The position numbers and the translations under genes are program-made. This document shows, piece after piece, positions 49,380 through 59,073 of a stretch of 64,000 bases of DNA. Below the pieces are notes generated by a model. That model saw only the letters and a program-made list of their open reading frames with translations, did no database searches and had not been told where the DNA came from. Within the stretch, counting starts at the first letter, position 1. Every line of letters starts with the position of its first letter. The stretch is from NCBI GenBank assembly GCA_947650365.1, contig CANTAL010000127.1:62001-126000 (forward strand), in the 5' to 3' direction. The stretch is from Chamaelirium japonicum. Lineage: Eukaryota > Streptophyta > Magnoliopsida > Liliales > Melanthiaceae.

Positions 49380-51848
49380 ATGGCGAGAACCAAATACCAG
49401 GGTCAACCAGAAGGAAGTAACACTCAACATCAACCTCGTCCTGAGACTCGTTCAATGAGTCAAAGGCTCAATTTCGGGCAGCCCCTTGCTGTCCCCGAGA
49501 TGGGGGTTCATTCAGGAAGCGGGAGATCAGTCGATCGACCGATCGCCCCTCATCCTCATCAATCAATCGGGCAGACTGTCCCAGCTCCTGCTGAAGATCC
49601 TCCATCGACTTACCAGATCTCTGCAATCGATTTCCAACTACTCCAATTGGCGAAGCAAAACGCCACCCTCACTGCTGAGAGGGATGCTCTGAAGAAGGCA
49701 GCTTCCGAAGCTGGAATTGCTATTCCGATCCCCTCCGCAAGTGAGAGGGTTGATCCTCCTCGACATTCAATTCACTCCGAACAACGGAGGTCAATGGGCA
49801 CTGATGCTCTCGAGAGGATTCGACGCGACCCAACTCCCTCTGCTGCTCCTTGGAAGCAGAGTGTCTGGGATCGTCTTGAAGACGAGTCCTCCCAATCCTC
49901 ATCTGGTCGTAACTGCGACAAGACGACACCTTCAAAGATCAACATGCCAAGGAAGCACCAAATGAAAGGCGCTCCTTCAAAGAGTAGAGTCTCTCCTTCC
50001 ATTCCATTTCAACGTAGACTTGGATCGGACCTTCGACATCGACTTCAACCGGCGAACACTCCGATGCCAGAACAAGACCTTGCGATCTTACCTCTTGACC
50101 CACCTCTAGGTCGAGGACACGGTCGTAGGGATGGCTACTCTTCTGCCGGGCCACTTCATCGAAGCCTCTTCGAATCAGCATTTCCAAGAGGATGGAGAAC
50201 TCCTACCCTCCCCAAATTCAACTGCGTCCGAGGAGATCCAAGCCTCCATATACTTGCCTTCAAGCAAGCTCTAACGCCACACGAAGAGGAAAACAACGTG
50301 CTCTGCCGCACCTTCGCGGGAAGTCTCGACGAGCCTTCACTCGACTGGTATCACAATCTCCGAGCTGGGTCCATTACCCAGTTCGGTGTTTTGGCTAACC
50401 TCTTTGTGCAGCATTACCAGCTCAACCTAAAACCCGAGAAGAAGCTCGACTCTCTATATCGACTAAGGATGGGTGCAGATGAGACTCTCCGCAGCTTCAC
50501 GAGGAGGTTTCGCAACGAGCATGCTGCTCTCTCTGGAAGGCATCTGGATGATGAAGCCATCATGTTGGCTTTCCAGAACGCTCTCCGCTTCGATCTACAC
50601 ATCTACAACGACTTCATCCGCAATCCCCCTCCTTCTCTGGGAGCTATGTTCGATCGAATTCAGAGGGAGATTGAGGTGGAAGACGATCAAGTCGCTCGAA
50701 AAGGGCGAGAAACTAAGAGAAGGCCTGCTGAAAGAGAAGCACCTAAATATGCTGCAAAGGCTCACAACACTGAAGCAGCAGCCCCTCCGGCCAACAAAAG
50801 ATCAAAGAATGATGGGCGTCGATCTCCAACGAAGACCACTTTCACCGAGTGGAACATGCCAGTCGAGCAGATACTCGACCGTATTCAACACGACGAGTAT
50901 CTTCGGAGGCCCAATCCTCTTCAACCAAATTCCAAATTCACAGCAGACAAAACAGTCTACTGTGAATTCCATCGAAGTCACGGCCATTCCACCGATCGGT
51001 GTTTTCAGCTGAAATTCCATCTTGAAGACTTACTACGAGAAGGCCACCTTCAAGAATTCGTCAACAATGGGCACGATCAACGTCGAACCTCTGCCAAGGG
51101 GAAAGAAGTGTGTTGGATACATCAAATCTCTTCCAACCGGCAACCAATTTCTGTGAATGCCAATGTCTTTGGCATTCATGGAACCTTGCACAATCAAGCT
51201 TTGACCGGGAAGGAAGTCGATCGGCAGGTTCGACGCATCTTCCATGTTCGATCTACTGCAAACAAAGAAGATACCTGGATCGAGAAGCCCATCGAAGGTC
51301 TGGCTTGGCCATCCATAGTCTTCAACGACACCGATCTTCAAGGAGTTCATACTCCACATCGAGACCCCCTGGTCTTGAAACTCATCATCGACGGCAGCAC
51401 TGTCAACCGGATCCTCATCGACACCGAAAGCTCTATCGACATTATGTTCTCAGACTGTTTCAAACGTCTGGGACATAAGTATCAAAGCCTCGACGTCGTC
51501 CCGACTGTGATCACCGGCTTCAATGGTGAACAAAGCATCACAGTGGGCGAATCCAGATTTACCATCGACCTCAGCCGAGAGACTCGAGTCTCGGTGAGGT
51601 TTGCAATCGTCGAAGGAATGTCTAGTTATAACGCCATTCTTGGGCGACCATTCCTCCATCAGATCAATGCCATCTCCTCCTCTTACCATCAACTACTCAA
51701 GTTTGCAACTGGAGAAGGCATCGTCTGCATTCGAGGCGATCAGCAAGCTGGAAGATCTTGTGAAGCTGCTGCTGCTAAAACAGATCGAAAGATCAATATT
51801 GCTCCTCCAAAACGGCCACGAGATGAAGCTGGTCCCTCTTCTAAATAG
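49380..51848 (+). CDS. gag-pro: Gag-protease polyprotein, nested element (protease motif altered)
   Basis: The frame starts MARTKYQGQ and ends in TAG at 51846-51848. After a Gln/Ser/Pro-rich start there is a Gag core (about 276-445, with LPKFNCVRGDPSLHILAF and LDWYHNLRAG). A zinc knuckle YCEFHRSHGHSTDRC has the same C-x2-H-x4-H-x4-C spacing as the outer element (C528-C541). The protease region has SIDIMF and ILGRPFL. The catalytic triplet, however, reads D-T-E (residues 681-683) instead of D-T/S-G. The Gly after the catalytic Asp is nearly invariant in retroviral-type proteases, so this protease is probably inactive. The codon is GAA at 51426-51428, one base from a Gly codon. Gag itself is intact. 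Pol follows in frame. Confidence 0.92.
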   Translation: MARTKYQGQPEGSNTQHQPRPETRSMSQRLNFGQPLAVPEMGVHSGSGRSVDRPIAPHPHQSIGQTVPAPAEDPPSTYQISAIDFQLLQLAKQNATLTAERDALKKAASEAGIAIPIPSASERVDPPRHSIHSEQRRSMGTDALERIRRDPTPSAAPWKQSVWDRLEDESSQSSSGRNCDKTTPSKINMPRKHQMKGAPSKSRVSPSIPFQRRLGSDLRHRLQPANTPMPEQDLAILPLDPPLGRGHGRRDGYSSAGPLHRSLFESAFPRGWRTPTLPKFNCVRGDPSLHILAFKQALTPHEEENNVLCRTFAGSLDEPSLDWYHNLRAGSITQFGVLANLFVQHYQLNLKPEKKLDSLYRLRMGADETLRSFTRRFRNEHAALSGRHLDDEAIMLAFQNALRFDLHIYNDFIRNPPPSLGAMFDRIQREIEVEDDQVARKGRETKRRPAEREAPKYAAKAHNTEAAAPPANKRSKNDGRRSPTKTTFTEWNMPVEQILDRIQHDEYLRRPNPLQPNSKFTADKTVYCEFHRSHGHSTDRCFQLKFHLEDLLREGHLQEFVNNGHDQRRTSAKGKEVCWIHQISSNRQPISVNANVFGIHGTLHNQALTGKEVDRQVRRIFHVRSTANKEDTWIEKPIEGLAWPSIVFNDTDLQGVHTPHRDPLVLKLIIDGSTVNRILIDTESSIDIMFSDCFKRLGHKYQSLDVVPTVITGFNGEQSITVGESRFTIDLSRETRVSVRFAIVEGMSSYNAILGRPFLHQINAISSSYHQLLKFATGEGIVCIRGDQQAGRSCEAAAAKTDRKINIAPPKRPRDEAGPSSK

Positions 51849-51854
51849 CAATCA
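51846..51854 (+). promoter_or_regulatory. Candidate stop-codon readthrough site between gag-pro and pol (nested)
   Basis: TAG is followed by CAATCA, which fits the CARYYA leaky-stop consensus. The frame stays open for 332 codons beyond it, into RT. The same signal with CAATTA is at 43428 in the outer element, although the surrounding sequences have diverged. That points to selection on the signal. Confidence 0.75.
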
Positions 51855-52847
51855 AAGAAGATTCCGCTGACCGAACATCCACCAATCGAATGGGAAGCAT
51901 CACCTTCAATAGAAGAAATCGTCCCGATCAACATTGGCAGTGGAGATCTCCCTCGACAAACATTTATTGGTACCGGTCTTAGCGACGCAGAAGCGCAAGA
52001 CATGGTATCCTTCCTCAAGTCCAACATCGACGTCTTCGCCTGGTGTTTCGAAGACATGCCTGGTATCAATCCAGAGGATGCTTGTCATCGACTTGCAATC
52101 AAAGAAGAAATAAAACCTGTCAAGCAAAAACCACGCACTATTCGACCAGAGCTACAAGTTGCTGTTCAAGAAGAAATTACCAAGCTACTCGCAGCCGGAT
52201 TCATCCAAGAAGTGGAGTATCCTACTTGGATCTCTAACATTGTGGCTGTTCCGAAGAAGAACGGAAAGGTTAGAGTCTGCATCGACTTTACCAATCTCAA
52301 CAAGGCTTGTCCCAAGGACCCATTCCCCATGCCAAGGATTGATAGACTCGTCGATGCCACTGCTGGCCACGAGCTATTGTCTTTCATGGATGGGTACTCT
52401 GGGTACAATCAAATTCCTCTTCACGCCGATGATCAAGAGAAAACGTGTTTTGTGACTGGCCGAGGTCTCTACTGCTACAATGTCATGCCATTTGGCCTCA
52501 AAAATGCTGGTTCCACCTATCAAAGGTTAGTCACGAAAATGTTCGAAGATCAGATCGGTCGCAACGTCGAAGTCTATGTAGATGATCTCCTTACCAAGAG
52601 CTTCACTAGAGGGAAGCATCTATCTGATCTGGCTAAAACCTTCCAAGTCCTCCGAAAGTATCGAATGAAGCTCAATCCAGCCAAGTGCGCTTTCGGAGTT
52701 CAATCTGGCAAATTCCTGGGTCATCTTGTGACCAGGAGGGGTATTGAAGCCAATCCTGATCAAATTCGAGCCATCATCGATATGCCTTCACCTACAAATC
52801 GAAAAGAAGTTCAACGCCTCACTGGAAGGTTAGCAGCACTCAATTGA
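51849..52847 (+). pseudogene. pol: Pol segment: reverse transcriptase (nested)
   Basis: The frame runs on from the gag-pro UAG; the first ATG is at 52002. RT motifs: YPTWISNIVAVPKKNGKVRV, CIDFTNLNKACPKD, MDGYSGYNQI, MPFGLKNAGSTYQRL and YVDD (codons from 52575). It ends at TGA 52845-52847 directly after RLAALN, where the outer element reads ALNRFISK with Arg. A CGA to TGA change is the simplest cause. The polymerase domain is complete, but the connection, RNase H and integrase lie beyond the stop. Confidence 0.93.
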
Positions 52848-54608
52848 TTCATCTCAAAGTCCTCAGACAAGTGCAAGCCACTCTTCGACAAACTACGAAA
52901 GGCGGATACCTCCGGCTGGAGTCCAACCTGTGAAGAAGCATTTCAAAGTATCAAGAAATATCTGGTGCAAGCTCCTATCCTGACTGCTCCACTTCCAAAA
53001 GAAGACTTGTGGCTCTACCTTGCCGTGACCGATCAAGCAATCAGCGCGGTCTTAGTCAGTAGAAGAGAAGGCATCGAACATCCAGTCTACTACATCAGCC
53101 ACACTTTTCTTCCGGCTGAGACTCGCTACTCAAAAACTGAGAAGGTCATCTTGGCCTTGCTCACTGCTTTGCGTCGTCTTCAACCGTACTTCGTCTCCCA
53201 CCAGATTACTGTCATTTCAGAACACTCACTCAAAGATATCATTGACAAAGCTGGTCGAGCTGGTCGAATGACCAAATGGGTGATCGAAATGAGTGCTCTG
53301 GGGATTCAATTCGAATCTCGCACTTCTATCAAAGGTCAAGCAATTGCTGATTTTCTAGCTGACTTTCCAGTTGAAGACCCCATCACTTGGGAAGAGGATG
53401 TCGACATGCGCTTGGAAGATGAGGATACTCCTCCGATCAATCCTGCAACAAAAATTGATCCAAGTCTTGAAGTTATTTCTGCAACTCCTCCATGGAAGCT
53501 TTATACTGATGGAGCATCAAGTTCGATCGGTTCGGGAACTGGGATAGTCTTAATATCCCCCGAACTCGATCATCTCCAGAAGGCCACTCTCCTTGGATTT
53601 AATGCCACCAACAACGAAGCTGAATATGAAGCACTCATTTCCGGACTCGAAATGGCAGAATCTCTGGGGGTAGATCGAATCATCATATACAGCGACTCCC
53701 AATTGATCATAAGGCAAATCAATGGAGAGTACACAGCTCGAGAAGAAAGAATGCAACTCTACTTGGCCTTAGTACGACGTCTTCAACAACGTTTTACTAG
53801 CGCTGAATTCATTCAAATCCCCAGAGCAGAGAACCGAGAAGCAGATGCCTTAGCTAATGCTGCCTCAGTTCTTGGAGACTCACTCGGAGGAAGGCAAATA
53901 CAAATTGATTATCAAGAATTGCCCAAGACCATCCCCGATCAACAGATCCTTACTGCTACAAAAGAATCTGGGGGTGGAGATCAACTTCAAGACTGGAGGC
54001 GACCAATTTTCGACTTCTTCAAGCATGGCAAAATGCCGGAAGATCCAAATCAAGCCCGAAGAATTCAGAGGAAGCTCCCGTGCTACATTTTGCAAGGTGA
54101 AGATTTATATTTCAAATCTCACAACGGGATGTTGCTCAAGTGCCTTGGTCCCGAGCAAGCACAATCAATCCTGATTGATATCTACTCTGGAGCTTGTGGA
54201 AATCATTCGGAAGGAAGATCTCTTGAAGCCAAGACGAAGCTACAAGGGTACTACTGGCCAACAATGGCAAGGGATGCTCAACAAGTCGTTCAAAGATGCG
54301 AGCCTTGCCAACGACACGCTCGAGCTATCCATCTCCCAGCAGATGAACTTCATCAATTATCAAGTCCTTGGCCTTTCCATCAATGGGGGTTAGATTTCTT
54401 GGGTCCTTTCCCTCCAACTCCGAGCAAGAAGAAATATCTACTGCTGGCTACTGATTACTTCACCAAATGGGTTGAAGCTGTGCCCCTCTTTCGAGAGACT
54501 GACGACGAAGTAATCAAATTCATTCGGCACAACATCTTCTCAAGGTTCGGCGCACCTCAAGTTCTTGTTGCTGACAATGGAGCTCAATTTGACTCAGACA
54601 AATTCTGA
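52848..54608 (+). pseudogene. pol: Pol segment: RNase H and first half of integrase (nested)
   Basis: The same frame resumes with FISKSSDKCKPLF. RNase H is complete, with acidic residues in LYTDGASS, NNEAEYEAL, YSDSQL and READALAN. The integrase zinc domain follows. Its last Cys pair (RCEPCQRH) and second His (CGNH) are present, but the first His position reads Tyr (TAC at 54183-54185, IYSG versus IHSG in the outer element). The catalytic core has Asp at 54393 (GLDFLGPFP) and Asp at 54573 (VADNGAQF). The frame ends at TGA 54606-54608, between the second Asp and the Glu. A CGA origin is likely, since Arg is usual in this stretch. Confidence 0.92.
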
Positions 54609-55229
54609 GAGTTCTGTCTGAACAACGGTATCAAGTTATTCTATTCAACTCCAAGATATCCTCAATGCAATGGTCAAGCTGAAGCCTCAAACAGAGCTAT
54701 ACTTGATATACTCAAGAAGAAACTCAACGACAAGAAAGGATTGTGGGAGCAAGTCCTACCTGAAGTTCTGTGGGGGTATCGCACAACTCCGAGAAGATCA
54801 ACAGGGTTCTCACCCTTCCGTCTGACATATGGATCGGAAGCAATACTCCCAACAGAGAATATATCTAGTACTTTGAAGACCAAAGCTGTTGAAGAAGGAG
54901 TCAATGAAGAACTTCGGATCAATGATCTAGACTTCTCTGAAGAACTACGAGATCTAGCATCACTTCGTGTGGCCAAATATCAACAGAAGATCAAAAGAGC
55001 CTATGACAAGAAAGTCCACAAGAGACAGTTCCCAGTGGGTAGTTTAGTTCTCAGAGCAGTTTTCTACAATACCAAAGAGCACAGCAGTGGAAAGCTTGCT
55101 CCCAACTGGGAAGGTCCATATATCATTGAGTCAGTTGGAGGCAAAGGTTCTTACAGACTGATCACACCAGAAGGAGATAGATTGCCTCGAGCTTGGAATT
55201 CTAGACACCTCAAGTTGTTCTATCCATAA
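54609..55229 (+). pseudogene. pol: Pol segment: end of integrase (nested)
   Basis: This is in frame with the preceding segment. It opens with EFCLNNGIKLFYSTPRYP and contains the catalytic Glu at 54681 in NGQAEASNR, 35 residues after the second Asp. It continues with RTTPRRSTGFSPFRLTYG, GSLVLRAVF and NWEGPYIIESVGG, ending RHLKLFYP. There is no chromodomain. No lesion is seen within this part. Confidence 0.92.
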
Positions 55230-55867
55230 TGTAAATTCTGTGATGAATAAAGCTCTCTTTCAAATGTTCAAGTGTACAAGTGTTCTGATTTTCAATCCAA
55301 GTTCTGAAGCAGTTTCAAGTTATCCATATTCAAATTACCAGGTCTTTTAACATGTTTGGGTGTTAGGGTTGCGACCCAACCCCTTACTAGCAAATGTTAA
55401 AAACTGACCATTTTCAAGTTACCAGGTCTTAACATGTTTGGGTGTTAGAGTTGCGACTCGACCCCTTACTAGCGAATGTTAAACTGACCTTCGAAATTCA
55501 ATATCCAATTTCAATCAATTCGATATCGTCTAACAGGTTTGGGAGTTTGAGTTGCGACTCGACCCCTTACATTCAAATGTTATTCGAATTCAAATTCAAT
55601 TTTCAAAGTTACAAGTTTGGGTGATTGAGTAGCGACTCAACCCCTTACATTCAAGTATATGCGTATTCAACTTACGTTCAAATGTATGAATACTCAATCA
55701 TGTCAAATAGCATTCCAGAACTCAACATTCAAAGACATTCAACTCAAAAGAAGTGCAAGTTTCAAATACCAAAAAGATGTCTTCTATTATCATCAAAATA
55801 TGTCAGATACAAGGAGCTGTTACATTTCAAAAATTTACAAGTACAACAACAAAGAAGAAGAAAAGTC
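55230..55867. repeat. 3' spacer of the nested element with diverged ~60-90-bp repeats
   Basis: Four diverged copies of a motif ending GCGACTCGACCCCTTAC lie between about 55340 and 55660, preceded by variants of ACATGTTTGGGTGTT. Spacing varies from about 60 to 95 bp, so this is an older or decaying tandem block. An AATAAA lies at 55246, just after the pol stop. The rest is AT-rich without a recognisable gene. Confidence 0.7.
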
Positions 55868-56395
55868 TCAGGGCTTGGCCACACTCTTCGCATGCGACTT
55901 CTCCCCTTCAGATCCAGGACGAGCTTTACTCGCCACTGATGCCTTGGAGGATCGGACGCTAGCTACATGAGTCCTGAGCGCTTCTGCTGCCTTCTCTGCT
56001 GTTTCCTTGTAAACCTTGCACTCTGACAGCGCATGCTCCAGTGCCTTCTTGGAAGTCTCCTCTCTGGCAGTGAAGGCAGCGTGCTGAGTAGCAAGTTGTT
56101 GCTTCAGCTCTTGAATCTCGATGGTGCGGCCACAGGACACGTCCTCAACCTTGGAGAGTCGAGTCTTCAAGGATTCGAGCTCGTGACTCTGTGCCTCACA
56201 CCGATCCTTCAGCCCCTTGATCTCCAGCTTTCCCTTGCGAAGTTCCTCATTCTTGGATTTGAGAGAGGCTTTCTTCGAAGTCAGGAGCTCTCTCAGCTCA
56301 TCTCTCTCCGCGGTCAACTGATTTATTTCAGCTACAGCTTCTTTTGCTCCCGCCCTCATGGAGAGTTTGGTTGCAACATTCATAAGTGCTGAGTT
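55868..56395 (-). pseudogene. Antisense gene of the nested element, exon 3 (coiled coil)
   Basis: Starting NSALMNVATKL, this exon encodes about 175 residues with long heptad-like runs (INQLTAERDELRELL, LESLKTRLSKVEDV, IQELKQQLATQHAAF), so a long coiled coil. It ends in a Ser/Lys/Ala-rich basic tail (SEGEKSHAKSVAKP). The outer gene has a coiled-coil last exon in the same place. Sequence identity between the two is low, but length and character agree. Confidence 0.8.
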
Positions 56396-56471
56396 CTGCA
56401 AAAGAACAAAAGAGTTGAATTATTCTGAAGAAAGATACGATTCAAATGATCGATCAAGCAGATGCACCTAC
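56396..56471 (-). other. Intron 2 of the nested antisense gene (76 bp)
   Basis: Minus-strand donor is CTGTTG|GTAGGTGC and acceptor TTTGTTCTTTTGCAG|AACTC, with a good pyrimidine tract. It is phase 0, like the 75-bp intron at the same place in the outer element's gene. Confidence 0.78.
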
Positions 56472-56608
56472 CAACAGGTTAATTCTATCGAAAGCTTCAT
56501 CCAAAGTGGCACCCGGGAGGTTGATGAGTTTCCTGATCGCAGCAGTGGGGCGGTTGATATCAACGTCACCCAAGCTCCTTATTGTCGGAGTCAATCCAGC
56601 AGGTGCAC
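56472..56608 (-). pseudogene. Antisense gene of the nested element, exon 2
   Basis: This 137-bp minus-strand exon is read in the phase set by intron 1, without stops. It encodes about 45 residues including TIRSLGDVDINRPTAAIR and ends DRINLL directly before the second donor. It corresponds in position to the stretch ending INRLLE before the intron in the outer gene. Confidence 0.75.
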
Positions 56609-56689
56609 CTACAATCAAAGGGAATCAAAGTGTTAGATTATTTTCGAACTTCAGAGACAAGACATTCAAAGCAAGTTAAGTTCAATTAC
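56609..56689 (-). other. Intron 1 of the nested antisense gene (81 bp)
   Basis: Minus-strand donor is CATCAG|GTAATTG and acceptor CCTTTGATTGTAG|GTGCACC. Splicing joins phase 1 to phase 1 and avoids the TGA met immediately past the donor. The outer element's gene shows no matching interruption at the comparable place that I can see. Confidence 0.75.
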
Positions 56690-58616
56690 CTGATGTTTCG
56701 ACCCTCGGCTCTTTGCCCTTCCGACGATCAGAGCCACTCTGAGGAGTCGATTTCTCCTGAATCGGGGTTGGCGCTGGTTGAGGTTGAGGAGCCCCATCGC
56801 CCACTCGACTTCCCCTCTCCAAATTAGCAGGGGGGGAAGCATTCCTGGGAGGTGAGGCTCTCTCTTCTTGCGACCCGCCTGGCTGGATGAGCCCGGCCAC
56901 CATGGCCTCCACCTCGTTGAGCAGAGAGTGAGAGGGGGGAGGGGGTTGCTCAACCTCTACACCCCCACTCATTGTTGCTCCCTCAATGCGAAGAGCGTCG
57001 GGGGGGATTTGATCAAGAGGCATGGGGTTGCTTCCAACCCCAGCACTCTTCGATAGTTTAATTTTGAAGCGTATCGGCCTCTTCAATTCGTCAAATTTGT
57101 AGGTGGGAACCACCTTTTTGCCGTCGCCTTCTGTGTCGAGAATTGCCTCCATCTGACGGGCTTTAACCTCGTCAATGGGAATAGGGATCGAGTCCTCCCC
57201 CGTTGCACCACCAGTGGGGGTGGGAGGAATTTCTTCCTCACCACCCCCATTCTCACCATCCCCACTGGAGGGGGTAGAAGACGGATCGTCCTCACCGTCC
57301 CCTTCCTCGTCTTCGTCATTGCCACTGATGTCGTGGCTGACATTCTCTGTCTCTTCTTCTTCTTCATTCTTCTTCTTTTCTTCTTCCTCTTCGTTCTTCT
57401 TCCCTTCATCTTTATCTTCCTTAGGCTTGACGAGAGTTTTTCGCTTCTTCTTCACTGGGCCTCTTTGGAGCACCAGTTTCTCGTCAAGAGTGGGCAATCG
57501 GCGCCTAGCAGTGTAGATCTTCTTCTCGGCCCGAATCTTTCGAATGACCTTGCCCGAGTGGGGATCCTCTTCATAGTCAGAGTATAGGACTTCGTTGTCC
57601 TCGTACCTGTCCTTTGATCTGTGGAGGAGATTGGCCTTGCCATATCTCACAGGACAGTTAGAAAACTGTTTCCACGACCTGGTTCCACAGGTTAGCTCGA
57701 GGAACAAGTTATCTATGGCTCCCGCCCTCTCAGAATTCCAGGCGAAGATACCTCCAGCGCTGTACATCTTAACCGCCTCGTGCATGCTATCTCGGGGGGT
57801 GTCGGGCACAGACATGGATGTCCAGGCGCCAGATACAGAAATAGGCCAGTCCGTGTACAACTTGTCCGAAGGGACTGTATCGGTGAGCGGGCGCAGGGGA
57901 GATACTCCAGTCAAATTATAGAAAGGGCTGTCCTTCCTGTAATTCTATCGATAATGAAAGAAGAAGTATCCGAGCTCAATCCTGGCAGGTTCACCTTCCG
58001 GGATACTGGAGTAACAGGCCCTCAAGTCCTCTTGAAAATCTGATTCCACCCGGCAGAACGCATAGATGATTCGCCAGGCATTCCCTGTGACTTGCCCCGG
58101 GCAGAGGCCAGAGGTGTTCAGTAATCTGGCAGCGAAGGGTGGCAGAGGCAGACGTAGACCGCAGTTCATTTGGCCAATGGTCACGATGGTTCCCATGACC
58201 TTCTCGTTGCTGGCAAAGCTGGTGAAGACGGTCTTCTTGTCGATGCCGAAAGCCGTCTGGATACTAGGGAGTGAAGGCTGCGCCCCCTTCCCTTCAGTGA
58301 AATAAGAGAGAAGTGCTTGCCACTTCTTTCTCTTCGTATCTGTGAACTCACTACCAACATTGTACATGTACTCCGTCTCCTCTGTCAGGGGCATAAGCGG
58401 ACCCAGAACAAACTTCACTTTGGGGATGAATTCTGGCCTTGATGGCGCTGAGGCAAAACCTACCCCTTGGTGCCTCTTGCCCAGTTGGCCAAGTTCAGCG
58501 AGAGCAGCCTTGCCTTTGCCACGGCCCCTCGGAGGAGATTGAACCTCGACAATTTCCTTCCCCTTTCTCTTCGAGGGAGCTGTACCGGACTTCTTCGAAC
58601 TGCCAGATGAAGCCAT
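56690..58616 (-). pseudogene. Antisense gene of the nested element, exon 1 (with in-frame TAG)
   Basis: The minus-strand start is ATG at 58616-58614 (MASSGSSKK); the frame is open further upstream to 58982, but the similarity to the outer gene starts here. A Lys-rich N-terminus is followed by the gypsy-associated domain, with VTIGQMNCGLRLPLPPFAAR and VTGNAWRIIYAF, matching the outer gene's GLRLPL and NSWGILYGL blocks. The frame is stopped by TAG at 57947-57945 and then stays open in the same frame through FYNLTG, PISVSGAW and a long acidic Lys/Glu tract (about 57290-57420) to the donor at 56690. The stop is one base from a Gln codon. The function is unknown. Confidence 0.82.
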
Positions 58617-59073
58617 TGGACTGATCGAACGAGAACAAGAACAAGAGCAGAAATCAGGAGAACAAGGGTCTGGACTTCGAAAAATTTTGGAAACGTGAGG
58701 CGAAATGACAGCCGGTGAAAGCTTTTGTACCCAGGGTAAAACAGGTACGCAAATCGAGAAGACACGTGTCTTCACCATATCAAATCGCGTGTTTTTGCAG
58801 GTACACGTGGCATCCATCCGTAGCAAGCGCAAAATCAGGCGAACCGTCGGACCAGACGAAACATCGGACCTACCGGTCCACGTGAACCAACGGTCCAAGC
58901 GGGCCGCCGGTCTAAATAAACCGGACCGCCGGTTCAAATCCGCGTTCAAGCCAACCAAAGAGTCAAAAACAGGAAAGATCAAACTCCAATCAAAACTCTT
59001 CCAGAAGATCGAAGAAAGGAACAGTTATGAAACCTCTCTGAGGGCAGGTTCAAAACTTTCAACTCATCTTTAT
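58617..59073. other. Region upstream of the nested antisense gene
   Basis: This runs between the likely antisense start and the 118-bp repeats. It would contain the promoter of the antisense gene if it has its own. The palindromic TTTATAAA at about 59069 could serve as a TATA motif on the minus strand, but this is weak. It includes GGTCCACGTG and several CCGGTC/GACCGG motifs. No sense gene is seen. Confidence 0.4.

Noticed and set aside
57175-57516. Ser/Phe-rich plus-strand frame
   Set aside because: It is the complement of the acidic Lys/Glu tract in the nested antisense gene.
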